The notes under the pieces were generated by a model, which saw only the letters and a list, made by a program, of their open reading frames with translations, ran no database searches and was not told the DNA's origin. Shown in pieces: positions 21,301 through 31,258 of a stretch of 64,000 nt of DNA. The number at the start of each line of letters is the position of its first letter. Within the stretch, counting starts at the first letter, position 1. The DNA is from Pseudovirgaria hyperparasitica (taxonomy: Eukaryota > Ascomycota > Dothideomycetes > Acrospermales > Acrospermaceae): NCBI RefSeq assembly GCF_010093815.1, contig NW_022985556.1:161339-225338 (forward strand). The letters are read 5' to 3'. The position numbers were made by a program, and so were the translations under genes.

Positions 21301-22770
21301 GCTCCTTCTTTTCTTTGTCCTTCCCAGTGCCCGTTCCTTTGTCTTTCTTGATGATTTTTTCTTTGCTATCAACATACGTCTGTAGCTTTCGGTAAAAGCC
21401 TTCAGGCTCCGCTTTCTCGATTTTGATAGTAGTTCCAAGAACTTCGGCGACAATGGGAAACTTCATTAATTTGGCCACGGAACTACGAGCTATGTCTTCC
21501 TTCGTCATCTGCGGATATACAGCCTTGATTTTGGCATAAGCAACACCAGCATCGGAGTCGGGGTTAGCACAGTCCCGAGAAACCTGGCCATTCTGATCCA
21601 ATAAGTCATTGAACAGCACCTTCAGTTCCCTTTCCCAGTCCTCTGGTTTGATGAACTCGATGGCAGCTCGGTATTTCTTGTTCTCATCATCATCATCGTT
21701 CCAAGAGAGCTCCGTGACAACTGCAGTGCATGCTCTCATGCAGTTTGTTGGAACGAGACGTTCTTCGTCCAGCATAGCGTTGATAACAGAGCTCTTGCCG
21801 GCTCCAGTGTTCCCGACCACACCAACAACTGTGCGAGTGCGGACGGCTTGCTCTTGGAGATTGGTTATCGAGGTCGTCCAGTTGTCTGCGTCGGCAATAT
21901 TCTTTTCAGCAGACTGCTTCCGCAGAGCCAATTTGAGCTTCTCGAGTAGCTGAACCGCCTCCTGGACTCCGCGCTCTAGGGTCTCTGGCAGGGGAGATTT
22001 CATCAGCTGCTGAAGAGACATGTGTCGCTCCTTGCCAACATTGCCGGATGAATCTTGCGGATCATTCATGTCGGAGTCGGAGGCCTGGCTGGGCTGTCTA
22101 GACACCGCAGGTTCAAACTTGGGCGACAAACTCCGTTCCTTTTTCACTGCAGGTGACGGTAATTGATATTTTCGGTCGTTAAGTTCTTCGGCGTCACCAG
22201 AGTCATCAATGTGAGCTTGGGGGTCATCACCCGATTCTTCCATTACGTTTAAGGCCTGGTGGGCACGTTCATGTCTGTTAATCTGCTTCATACCGTTAGT
22301 GGCAGGCGTATTGTGACCAAAGGGCTCCTGGCCTAAAGGAGCGCTACTCGACGGCTGGATAAGGGAAGCTGCTGACAGGTCATGCTCGGACGCAGCTGAG
22401 ACTTCGACAGCTCGGACGACCACCAGGTTGTCTTTGTATTTGTTGAGAGATGACAGAGGCGTTTCTTCAGTTGGCTGCTGGTCTGTGTCACCGAATTTGA
22501 GAATCAGATTCATAGCGTGGCGTTCCACGTAGGATTTTTTGATAGTCTTGATTGTGATTCTCTGGGGTTCATCAGTAATGCCAACCATACAAGTAATAAT
22601 TGTTCTATACTGACGCCGTGACACTTGACCCACATGAAGTCATTTTCTCCCTTGACATCTTCTGGCTTCTTGGTGTGATACAGAATCGCGACCCAGTAAC
22701 GTGAAGGTTTTTCTGGTAACTTGGGCCTCAAGGAAAGTGCAAGATTGTGGAACGCTTGATCTGAATCCAT
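18398..22770 (-). CDS. large dynamin-like GTPase with N-terminal ubiquitin-like fold
   Basis: Exons are 22770-22615, 22561-19976 and 19525-18398, giving 1289 aa. Intron 1 is 53 bp (donor GTCAGT). Intron 2 is modelled as 450 bp. Residues ~22-105 look like a beta-grasp/ubiquitin-like domain: 'RYWVAILYH' strand, 'TIKTIKKSYVERHA' helix, 'NLILKFGD' strand, then 'TPLSSLNKYKDNLVVVRA'. A disordered acidic, Ser-rich linker follows. The GTPase has its P-loop GNTGAGKSS at 302-310, switch/Walker B 'VIVDLPGVQD' around 502-505 and 'CSKTDD' (base recognition) near 568-571. Coiled coils and a strongly basic bipartite segment ('KKRKSN...KPRKRRASS') suggest a nuclear protein. 'GGLYWATYKATVRRSGM' and 'FNAELCEPMIVYLASGWEK' are typical of the fungal relatives of vertebrate nuclear GTPase SLIP-GC. 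The fungal function is unknown. The long intron is the least certain part of the model. Confidence 0.85.
19526..19975 (-). other. long intron of the GTPase gene with heptamer repeats
   Basis: Inferred intron of 450 bp between donor GTCAGT (after GAAAAG, codon Lys) and acceptor CCGTAG. It joins 'KKLAELEK' to 'ALEEAVSTCVKEINK', which preserves the helical register. It is far longer than most introns in this window (about 45-215 bp). If the donor is skipped, translation runs 53 more codons to a stop at 19817. It contains the AAATTTG tandem repeat at 19733-19777. Confidence 0.6.
19733..19777. repeat. AAATTTG heptamer tandem repeat
   Basis: About five copies of the 7-bp unit AAATTTG plus a degenerate copy (ATATGAAATGTG) at the left, inside the long intron of the GTPase gene. 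Confidence 0.85.
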
Positions 22771-25483
22771 GGCCGGGCACAGTTTCAGTAGGCTTGCACA
22801 GACACGACTTCAGGTCGTGGACGAAAGTGAGAACACCGCTTGCACTTGACTTCAACTTATCACATGTGGGTGCGCATGTGTGAAAAGAGTTGCGTGCAAA
22901 GAAAGTGTGGCTCAGCAACAGAGGGAAACGGAGATCAAAATACGATGACGTTGTAGAAATACCAAAGAGAGGGACGCCAGGTTCTTTGGCAGGTGAACCT
23001 AAAACCAATTGGTCCAAATAATCAATTGACTGTAGCTAAACAAGTGAGCACTTTGTTTCTTTCCCCTCGCAACACGGTGCGCGATAGGACGCGTTTGCGC
23101 CAGTCCAAATTTGGTTAGGTGCAAGGATCTTCCAGGTCTCCTTACGTCCAACCGCAACTTCAGCAATATACTTGTAAATTTGCATCTCCTCAACACTAAG
23201 GCTCAGCGATAAATCGACAGTCGTCTATATCACTTGATAGTCGTGAGGCTTACATAACCCGTACTACTATCATGGATGCCAAACCGACTGTGTCGATATC
23301 CCTTGTTACGCGTGAACTTTACACGACTCGCCGTACTTTGTTGCTGTCGATTGCTATTAAATAGCCTCGTTCAGCCGATCTCTCGGCCACTCACTGCTTA
23401 GTTTAAAACGGTACTAAGAATGTTAATACATCTAATATAGCTGCTACAAGCTCGTAGACCAGATATTCGGACATAACCTTGACCTCTATTTGTGCCACTT
23501 TTTCATGCACTTATTATTCGATATCAATCGCTGTGTGGGACACCATATGGCATCTTACTGTGATGGCTCCTCACATAGCACAAGTGACAGAAATGGAAGT
23601 CATTTGGAAGCGCACGCGTGAAGTCGAGCATGGCGAGCAAGGTTACACAAGTCAAAATATCAACTCTGTTCACAGCTTCGACAGGACTGCCAAGTATGAC
23701 CCCAGGGCTACTCCTAAAACCCGTCACAGATGCGCCCTCGTGCAATACTGCTGAACATTATCATCATAATCCTGAGCAACAATAGTCGCCGCCGTAACAC
23801 AGCTATGCCATCCATCATCATCCTATCATATAGATGCACATACTGCAAGGACACACCGCAGCACCCGTAGTCCACGACGATAGAATCAAAGCACGTACAC
23901 ATTACACCTTCACTTTAGGTGAGCAAAGGTCCAACGCAGCATGAACCGTATTTGCGGAAGAGGCTGGAATTGACTGCCTATATCTGAGATGTTCTATCGG
24001 TAGCGCCGCCACAGGTATGAGCAACTCGCAGGAGGAGCTAGGCCTATATATCTGCACCCACTGGTAACCCCTGAAGCTCAATGCCGGGTAGGCCAGACCA
24101 TTGCATGACACTACCAGCTGATCTCTCCATTCACAAGTGAGCTCTTCGTCCATATAAATTCAGTAGCCTGTATATAACATCCTCTCGACAGCCACAGAAG
24201 TGTAAAGAGGAACCACCACGAGTCTCCACAAGCATATCCATGATATGGGCAACAACCTTCCTAGAAATCGCGAATGCTGGGCCTTTCTCCTGGATGCCTC
24301 CTCCTGACTGATGATAACGTTCGGCGGTGACCTATGATAGCAAACACCATTATCAAACGAGCACCCACACGGACATGATATTAAGGTCTCTGCACTCTCG
24401 CTCTGGAGAAGAGAAGCAAGATGGCAGACAAGCATAGGGGTCGGTTCTTCTCACTCCAAAAATGTAGTATCTACATTGTCCCGGCAGAAAGAGGAATAGA
24501 AAGTGAGAATACAATCCCGTATAAATATACTATAATTCATAGATGCCGGGTAGATACCCTAGTTCTACCTCGTCACCCGCTTGCATCTTGTGTAAACACG
24601 AGCTTTCAGCAGAACATCCATCAGCACATCACACTGTTCAGCCTGGTTCCGTAAAGATGAAGACCATTAGTACACACTTCTTACCTACAAAGACCCTCAT
24701 AACAAAGTCCTTGCCATGACCGAAGGAAAGAACGGAATATTAGACGCGTAATTCCTACTAAGAAGCAAGACTGGATCCCGAAACCCCTATTGAGGTTGAA
24801 CCTGTTCTCTCTGGCGGAGAAGCCGTTCAGCATTGCAAATGTAGAGAAAGCTGTGTTTGGGCTCATCATGAGTTGCATGTAAGTCAGGTGTCGTTCTTCA
24901 TCAATGATCTCCTCGGATTTCATTGGGAACATGTTTGCGTCGACTGGAGTTTTACGTCCATTGCAACTGTCTAGTTTTGAATCGTGTCAGAAATTTCTTG
25001 GAGTATTTCTTCTCTGGGAGTCAGCTTTCACCTTTTCGCAATTAATCAATTTCAATGCCTAGAATGACACGTGCTTCTCCAAGGTTTTTTAAACTTCATG
25101 CGTGATGATACCTTTTGCTTGAAGGCTTCAATATCTGCTAGGTTCAAGGGCAGTATGGATACGTTTCACAAATGCCCTGTAAGCCATCCCTCATACTCGG
25201 CGGACTGTGGAAGTCCACTGAAAGTGCCTACAGAGCTGCTTCTGATGATCACAGAGCGCCGAACAGTCGGGAACGTGCACCCGCGCGTGATAGAATCCAG
25301 TGGATGGTCTTTTTCTAATTTGGTTTATTCCGACGTCGAAGATTCGGCCACGGTGAATCGCGACGCGATTGTATTCTCGAAACGCCTAAGTCAGTCAATC
25401 AATCCTCGCGCTAAAGTCCCAGACAGACAGCCATCCCAAAGCATAAACCAAACGTTCCAACTCCTCCCCCAAATATATCAACC
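22771..25483. other. 2.7-kb intergenic region, no gene seen
   Basis: Divided between the promoter of the GTPase gene and the 3' flank of the next minus-strand gene. All ORFs wholly inside it are under 130 codons and featureless. I see no RNA gene or repeat. Confidence 0.5.
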
Positions 25484-26620
25484 TCAAACCACCCCCCAAC
25501 CCTCCCTCATGCCCCTCAGCACAACCAAACACGTAGCAAGAACGACACTCTCATCCACCACCCCGCCAACCAAGTGCCCATCTAAATTCCAGCCCGCCTG
25601 GCCGTCAACACGTACTTCAGGCCCAAACTGCAACTCTAAACCCGCATCATCTCGACGCACGAGTCTGGCTATGACATTGTGTGCAGTGCGATGTGTGAGC
25701 GCCAGTATGAGCTTCGGATCTCGTGAATTCATCGACGTGGACGATGACGAGCTCCGCTGCGAGGAAGGGCTGCCATTTGGCCTCGGTCCGAGCTTGGGGG
25801 AGTCGCAGGGTGAGGGAGCGCGTGGCTGGAGCCCGAGAGAGGATTTAATCTGTGCGGTGTTTGGAGAAGGGGATGATGGCATTGCCGCTCGGGTGCGCCA
25901 TTTCAGTGTCATAGGATTCTCAGTGGTGGCAGATGGCGTTTCAGGCACCGTAAATTTAGTGACGGACGACAGTGGGGCGTGTTTGAGTTCGATGTGTTGG
26001 TCCCTGACCACCGAGCTGCCACTGAAATTGTTGCGAATGGACTTCGTATGCGTCGCGTTTCCTTCCTCTGCATCCTCGTCGTCACTCGTCAGGACGATCA
26101 GCGGAACTGCCGGTACTGCGACTGGTCTAGGATTCTCTACATTGGTAGTAGGGGTGTCTGGAGCAAGCATCTGGATATCCGCGTTTTTCCTGAGGGCATG
26201 TCTGTATGTAGTCCGAGCCACGGGTAGCGCGATACCATCTTTGAATCTGCTCAGTGTGGCTTCTTTCCTCGTCTTGGAGTGCATATACTGCGGTCGATCC
26301 AACACGTCTGTAAAGACGAGTCCGAACTCTTCATTCCTCAATTTGAGCGTCTGACAAGCTTGAAAGGACCGCGAAGCAGCACGCTGGGAACGAGGTGAGC
26401 TCCGCAATGTATAGCTGCCGGTCCTTGATGGGGACTCCAGTGAGGGTTGTGATCTACCGGGAAATGAGGTGGCGATGTGAGTAGAATCGAGAGACCCTCG
26501 CGGGGTTACTTTGTCTGTTGTAGAGGGCATATCTTGCTTGGAAGAAATACGACGTTCTGGCTGTGGTGGACGAGAACCCTGATCCATCGCCATAAATGCA
26601 GCAGACATGGCGTCTGTCAT
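25484..26620 (-). CDS. hypothetical disordered protein
   Basis: I do not recognise this 378-codon ORF. Residues ~1-290 are rich in Ser, Pro, Thr and Arg and mostly disordered, interrupted by a more ordered block, 'LKLRNEEFGLVFTDVLDRP', and an acidic cluster, 'VLTSDDEDAEEGNAT'. A poly-Ser stretch precedes an apparently folded C-terminus starting 'DPKLILALTHRTAHNVIARL' and ending in a hydrophobic Val-rich segment that could be a short membrane helix. I prefer this strand over a 427-codon antisense ORF because that one is a composition mirror with no structure. The phospho-site-like composition would fit a regulatory or nuclear protein, but this is only an impression. A missing 5' exon is possible. 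Confidence 0.5.
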   Translation of the reverse strand: MTDAMSAAFMAMDQGSRPPQPERRISSKQDMPSTTDKVTPRGSLDSTHIATSFPGRSQPSLESPSRTGSYTLRSSPRSQRAASRSFQACQTLKLRNEEFGLVFTDVLDRPQYMHSKTRKEATLSRFKDGIALPVARTTYRHALRKNADIQMLAPDTPTTNVENPRPVAVPAVPLIVLTSDDEDAEEGNATHTKSIRNNFSGSSVVRDQHIELKHAPLSSVTKFTVPETPSATTENPMTLKWRTRAAMPSSPSPNTAQIKSSLGLQPRAPSPCDSPKLGPRPNGSPSSQRSSSSSTSMNSRDPKLILALTHRTAHNVIARLVRRDDAGLELQFGPEVRVDGQAGWNLDGHLVGGVVDESVVLATCLVVLRGMREGWGVV

Positions 26621-27384
26621 AATTGACTACTTTGAACCAACAAAGGGGAGCAATACGGCATCCAAAGAATGTAATTTAGATGCAGCACTGCTTGTCGTCT
26701 TCGCTTTGATGTACGCATTCGCCGATCAGGTCGCTTCCTGAGTTAGACTTACTCCTTCCCACGATGCATGCTGCCTACCTATGCTATCATACCTGTGTCT
26801 CATATTAGGGACATTCATCTCATCAAGCAGATATGGTTGTGTGCAATCGTTACCATCGAAAAGTCGCGCGTCAAAAACTCCATGTCGCTGGGGCATACTT
26901 GATATTAAGCCAATGGCCGGCCAGGCAACGCCACGCGCCAATCAGGTGAAGTCAAGTCATTAGTCCAAGTCCAGAACCGACGTGATGAACGCCAAAGTCT
27001 GATATTAGGTTTTAGCGGATCCTTGGTGAAACGGAACAAGCGCTGTCCGTTACATGGACGGCTATAGTGAAAGCAGAGCAGAGGTTAACATCACAGCGAG
27101 GAACGTCCAACTCACGGGATGCGGCGAATGCTAAAGCCTATCCGAATAGGCCGCCTGAGAACTAGAAAATTCAAAGCTTTCATTTTCCACTAATTTACCA
27201 CTCCCAAGTTTCGTATGTTACCACACCTCCTCCCGTTTTACACACATTTTTCGAGATCCATAGAAGCCCGGTTGTAGATGCGAGATTGGAAAGAAATCTG
27301 AGTACTTTTCAAGGCTCGGTTTACGAATCGATGAAATGCCATTCGACATCAATCTTGGCCCAACATCGAGATTCCTTTTAGCGT
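26621..27384. other. intergenic region, no gene seen
   Basis: Upstream region of the disordered protein and 3' flank of the Stm1-like gene. Only ORFs under 72 codons. Confidence 0.5.
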
Positions 27385-28844
27385 TTATGCGCCTAGGCTG
27401 GGGAATGCCTTGTCGTCGTTGACGTTGGGGGATGTGACTCCGCGACCACCGCGACCACCACGGAATTCGCCTCGGTCACCTCCACGGCCTCGTCCGCCAC
27501 GTCCACGGCCTTCACCTCGGAAGTTACCATCGCCGCGGCCACGGCCTTCACCTCTTGGGGGACGGTCTCCATCACCACGTCCGCGTCCACGTCCACCACG
27601 GCCTCCACGGAAGCCAGAGTCCTGAGGGGCGCTGTGAAGGCGCTGATCATCCAACTCGAGAAGAGTACGCTCCTTACGGGCACGCTCACGCTTGGCCTTG
27701 GGACCAGAGCCGGCAATGAAGTCTTCTTGCTCCTCACGAGAGATAGCCTTGCCTTCGGGTTGTTTCTTGGAGCCTTCGTTAGGCTTGCGGATTTCGAGAC
27801 CGGCACCGAGAGCAGCGCGCTTCTCCTCCTGCTCAGCCAACCATGCGGTGTAGGACTTGGTCTTGTCTTCTTCAGGCTCAGGGGCAGCGGCAGCCGTCTC
27901 ACCCTCAGCATTCACTGGGCCGTCGGCAGCATCTCCAACATCTGGAGTGAAGCCTTCTTCCTTCTCGTCTGCCTTAGCAATGGCTTCGCCGGCCTTTTCA
28001 TCAGCCCACTCGTCATCACCAGTCTGGCCTCCCCAGCCGGCACCGGCTTGTTTGTCAGAATCACTGTTGTAAATGTCAACGATGGGATATCAGGAAGAAA
28101 TGGGTCTGCCTACGAGACGCCGGTCTTGCTGTGACGGTCATCGCGGGGGCCACCGCCGCCACGACCACCTCGGTAACCACCCTGTCCACGAGAACGTCCA
28201 CGGCCTCCCGAGTGTTTTTGCTCGCCGTCTAGGAGAACAGGTCAGGATAGTTGATGATAAGCGATCAATGAATAAACAAACCTTGGAGGCGGTTGGAGTG
28301 CCTATCAGATCGAAACTCGTCGGTCGGCTTGTTGCGGTTCTGGTTGCTTCCAGCGCCACGGTCACGGAAAGCTGCATGTCGGATTAGTATCAAATCGATG
28401 TGAGATAGCTGACTTGCAAGAGCCAATGCTCAAGAATCTATACGAAGGGCTGTACGGACCTAGTTCAGAGCCTGTGGCACCATCACGGCCTCCACGTCCA
28501 CCTCTTGGTGCAGCAGTAGCATCTTTCGAGGGAGCCTCAGCAGGCGCATTTCGCTTGCCTTGTCGCGCAGCAGGCTTGTCTACAGTCTTGACGGGTGGGT
28601 CTGCCGGTCGGTCCGGATCGAGTTCGGGATCATTGCCTGGTTTGGGATGTGAGAAAATTTCGAAAGAGGTAACTGAGTGGTGGGAAAAGTACCTAGAAGC
28701 TCGTAGAGGTTCTGCGACAAAAACCAAAGTCAGTGATGGAACTTTCGAGAGACACGATTGAGCATGCAATGGCAAATCGTATGTGTCGGCACATGACAAT
28801 GAGCTTAATCAACGCACCTTGGACACGATGCCTTGAGTAGTCAT
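27385..28844 (-). CDS. STM1-like: Stm1/SERBP1-type ribosome-associated RNA-binding protein
   Basis: Binds the 80S ribosome and mRNA-associated complexes. In yeast, Stm1 clamps idle ribosomes during starvation. Exons are 28844-28818, 28711-28693, 28636-28460, 28371-28282, 28228-28114 and 28063-27385, giving 368 aa. Exon 2 is a 19-nt microexon completing the N-terminal family motif 'VSKNLYELLGNDPE' (first exon only nine codons). The middle carries 'DRHSKTGVSDSDKQAGAGWG', the segment the family threads through the mRNA channel. The HABP4/PAI-RBP1 domain follows with 'KSYTAWLAEQEEKR'. The C-terminal ~70 residues are RGG repeats, likely arginine-methylated, before the end 'DDKAFPSLGA'. Introns fall every 100-200 bp. 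Long GC-rich ORFs in other frames over the RGG region are shadows. Confidence 0.94.
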
Positions 28845-29788
28845 GATGAATGGGGAGTTCAAGCGCCTTCCGCGCTTTTCCCTTTTCGACACTCAATCTG
28901 ATCCGAAGAAAAAAGATGAAGTGAGAGCTGATCCCAAAGAAAAGGATCGGAACTCTCGGGGCGAAGATGAGGATGCAGGTAGTTGCAGAGGGAAAAGTGC
29001 GGTCGAGGTTGGCGGAAAGTCTGGTGACGACGAAATTAGGCAGGGTGTGGCTGCTCGCTTAATCTGAATGGATTGCCCGTTTGCGTCAAGTCGCACAAGG
29101 TGCCGCCCTCAATATGTTCGCAGGCAGGATAGTCAGGCAGCCATGCTTGATTGAAATGTTTATGTAGAAATTGCTTGTAACGAAGTAATGCAAATAGAGG
29201 AGCCATCATCTGATTGAGAGGCTGAAGATTTATTGCGTTGTCGCTCGACCTGCTATCGTTAAGTTTTAGGGCACCCCGCATGAAGCTACTACCAAGGTAC
29301 GTTTCACGGCACATCATTCCATATAGATCAAACATTGTCCGGCCTTTGAACCCCTTCTACTGTGTAGACGCAAGCACACTAAATGATGATTCTGACAAGC
29401 AGAAACACAGGTAAAACTGCACGTAACCTGCGCCACAGCTGTGCCAAGACACTGATGATGAAGACGTTCGTTCTGACGACTCGAACGTGGTAAGAATGGT
29501 ACATATATACAAATGGAACAAGCGTTTCGGCTGATTGTCGCTCACTGAAGTATGCTGACCTTGAGCATGGTCGGAAAAACGGCAATCCGAGCCATATGTT
29601 CAATTGAGTGCTAAATTCTTTCATGACGCCTTTCCATGACTGTCCCTGTTCATTCATGCAGTCGTGAATTGTAATCGCGCTTCCCAAGCTTTTGCGCGCC
29701 GTATCTTTGCCTTTTTGAAACCGCCTCTGTCCATAAACGCCCGCTAAAGTCAAGCAAAATCTGCAACCGCCCTTCATCACCCCTGCCT
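28845..29788. other. intergenic region, no gene seen
   Basis: Promoter of the Stm1-like gene and 3' flank of the bZIP gene. An ORF that appears to continue left of 29788 on the minus strand is out of frame with the spliced bZIP product. Confidence 0.5.
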
Positions 29789-31258
29789 TTATCTCGACTC
29801 GTATTGGAATTGTGTTGGGAAGTGCATGCTTGCAGAGAGACCAAATGGATCTGCGTCTAGCATGGGATCGTAGGAATCGAACATCTGGTTGTTGATGTTC
29901 TGAAAATTGCCATTCGTATCGGTCGGGTGCATAGCGACCGGCGATTGGAAGGTTTGTGTATTCGAATTCGGCACAGGTGGATTCGGTAACCCGTGCGGGG
30001 ACTGTTGCGGTGCAAGTTGCGGCGTCGTGTAGTGATTCGGGAAAGGGCCGGGGCCCGCGGCATGTTCGGCGGGGTCTTGCTCGTCGAGCATATCGGCTTG
30101 GGCGTCGTACTCTTGCTCTGTACTCACGGAATAAGTCTAGGACGAACAGAGTTCTATGCCAAAGAAAGGCACGGGGGCGGGACAGCTTGCCGAGTTGATC
30201 CATATGACTCTGAAACGGTGAAGGGTAATAGTGCCCGGTGGCAGCGCTCGTATTACCCGACATTACGTTGTTTCCTCCACTTGTCATACCACTTGGACTC
30301 TGTTGAGCCGTTATGACCGAGGGTCGCTGGGGCGGAGGCTGTATCTGGTTGAACTGGGATCTTGGAGGTTGCTGCGTCTGTCGCATATGTTGCTGCGGGC
30401 CAAGGGGACCAAAGTTGGGAGAGTGTATGGCACTGGACACTGGCATGAAGTTGGGAGACTTGGTTGCAGTCGTGGCTGGCGAGGACAGGTGTGAAGCCGA
30501 TGTCGGCTGTGATAGCGGAGAACGGTTCGTCATAGCAACTTCATGTTGACCAAGTGCCATTGCCGGTACACCTTCCAGCTTGTGTGGCATGCCTACAAGA
30601 GAACGACGCTGCCTATGGTTATTCATGATAGCACTACGCATGGGTGGCTGCGCAGGCGATGTGTTCGCTGGGGGTGCCTGGACCGGGCCTAGATTGGGAC
30701 TTCCAGTCTTTGCTTGCAGTTCGGCTTGCACGTCAATGCCTAGCATACCGTCAGTGACATTCAATTGTGTAGATGTCTCGGGAGACGGTGAGGCAATATA
30801 AAGGACCTTTCTCTAGCAGGATTCTCTCCAGAAGCGAATTCTTGTATCTAAGCATAAGGCATTCGTCGGCGGCGGTGCGGTGATTCTGCTGCAGATTTTG
30901 TAGCGTCTCTTCATGGTGCTTGATGGTGCTTTCCAGCTGCTTTATATATTCAGTTCTTCGCTCGCGGAAGGCAGCCTGAGCTTGCCTGTTACGCTGCTTG
31001 CGCTCCTCGGAAGTAGCATATATCTGACAACGCTTTGTTAGCTGCAGTCTGCGAGACCTTGCTACACTAAGACACAAGGGGTAGGAATGAGCTCACGGGT
31101 TTACGTCCACCTTTACGCTTTTGCTGCTGAGGCTCTTCCTGAGTGTAGGTTTCGGGATCAGGTTCGGGAGTGGAGGAGACTGAGCCGGATGAAGGTTCGC
31201 GTTCTGGGTCCTTCTTGCCCACGGCAGAAGGCATGTCTTGCTGAGTGCTATCTCCCAT
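29789..31258 (-). CDS. bZIP transcription factor (Yap/AP-1-like)
   Basis: Exons are 31258-31097, 31023-30807, 30739-30191 and 30117-29789, giving 418 aa. The DNA-binding region spans the first junction: 'KRKGGRKP' then 'IYATSEERKQRNRQAQAAFR', with the N-x7-R pattern Asn-Arg-Gln-Ala-Gln-Ala-Ala-Phe-Arg close to the fungal Yap class. A leucine-zipper helix follows ('YIKQLESTIKHHEETLQNL'). The stretch 'ADECLMLRYKNSLLERILLE' and the following 'KGIDVQAELQAKT' are conserved in moulds, where this gene is often labelled Fcr3-like. The C-terminal half is Pro/Gln/Ser-rich and probably an activation domain. The last intron (30190-30118, 73 bp) begins with GC rather than GT. It is required to give 'SHMDQLEQEYDAQADMLDE'. 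No Cys-rich redox domain like that of Yap1 is visible. Confidence 0.9.
30118..30190 (-). other. GC-AG intron in the bZIP gene
   Basis: The donor is GCAAGC after CTCG and the acceptor GTACAG. No GT donor in the neighbourhood keeps the reading frame into the acidic C-terminal exon. GC-AG introns are a known minor class read by the U2 spliceosome, usually with a donor otherwise close to consensus. Confidence 0.75.

Noticed and set aside
25071-26354. 427-codon plus-strand ORF
   Set aside because: Antisense to the 378-codon hypothetical gene. It starts in AT-rich sequence, has no ordered domain and mirrors the codons of the other strand.
29379-30117. Frame continuing past the GC-AG intron of the bZIP gene
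   Set aside because: Arg-rich sequence without structure. The spliced frame gives an acidic, regular C-terminus and closes properly.
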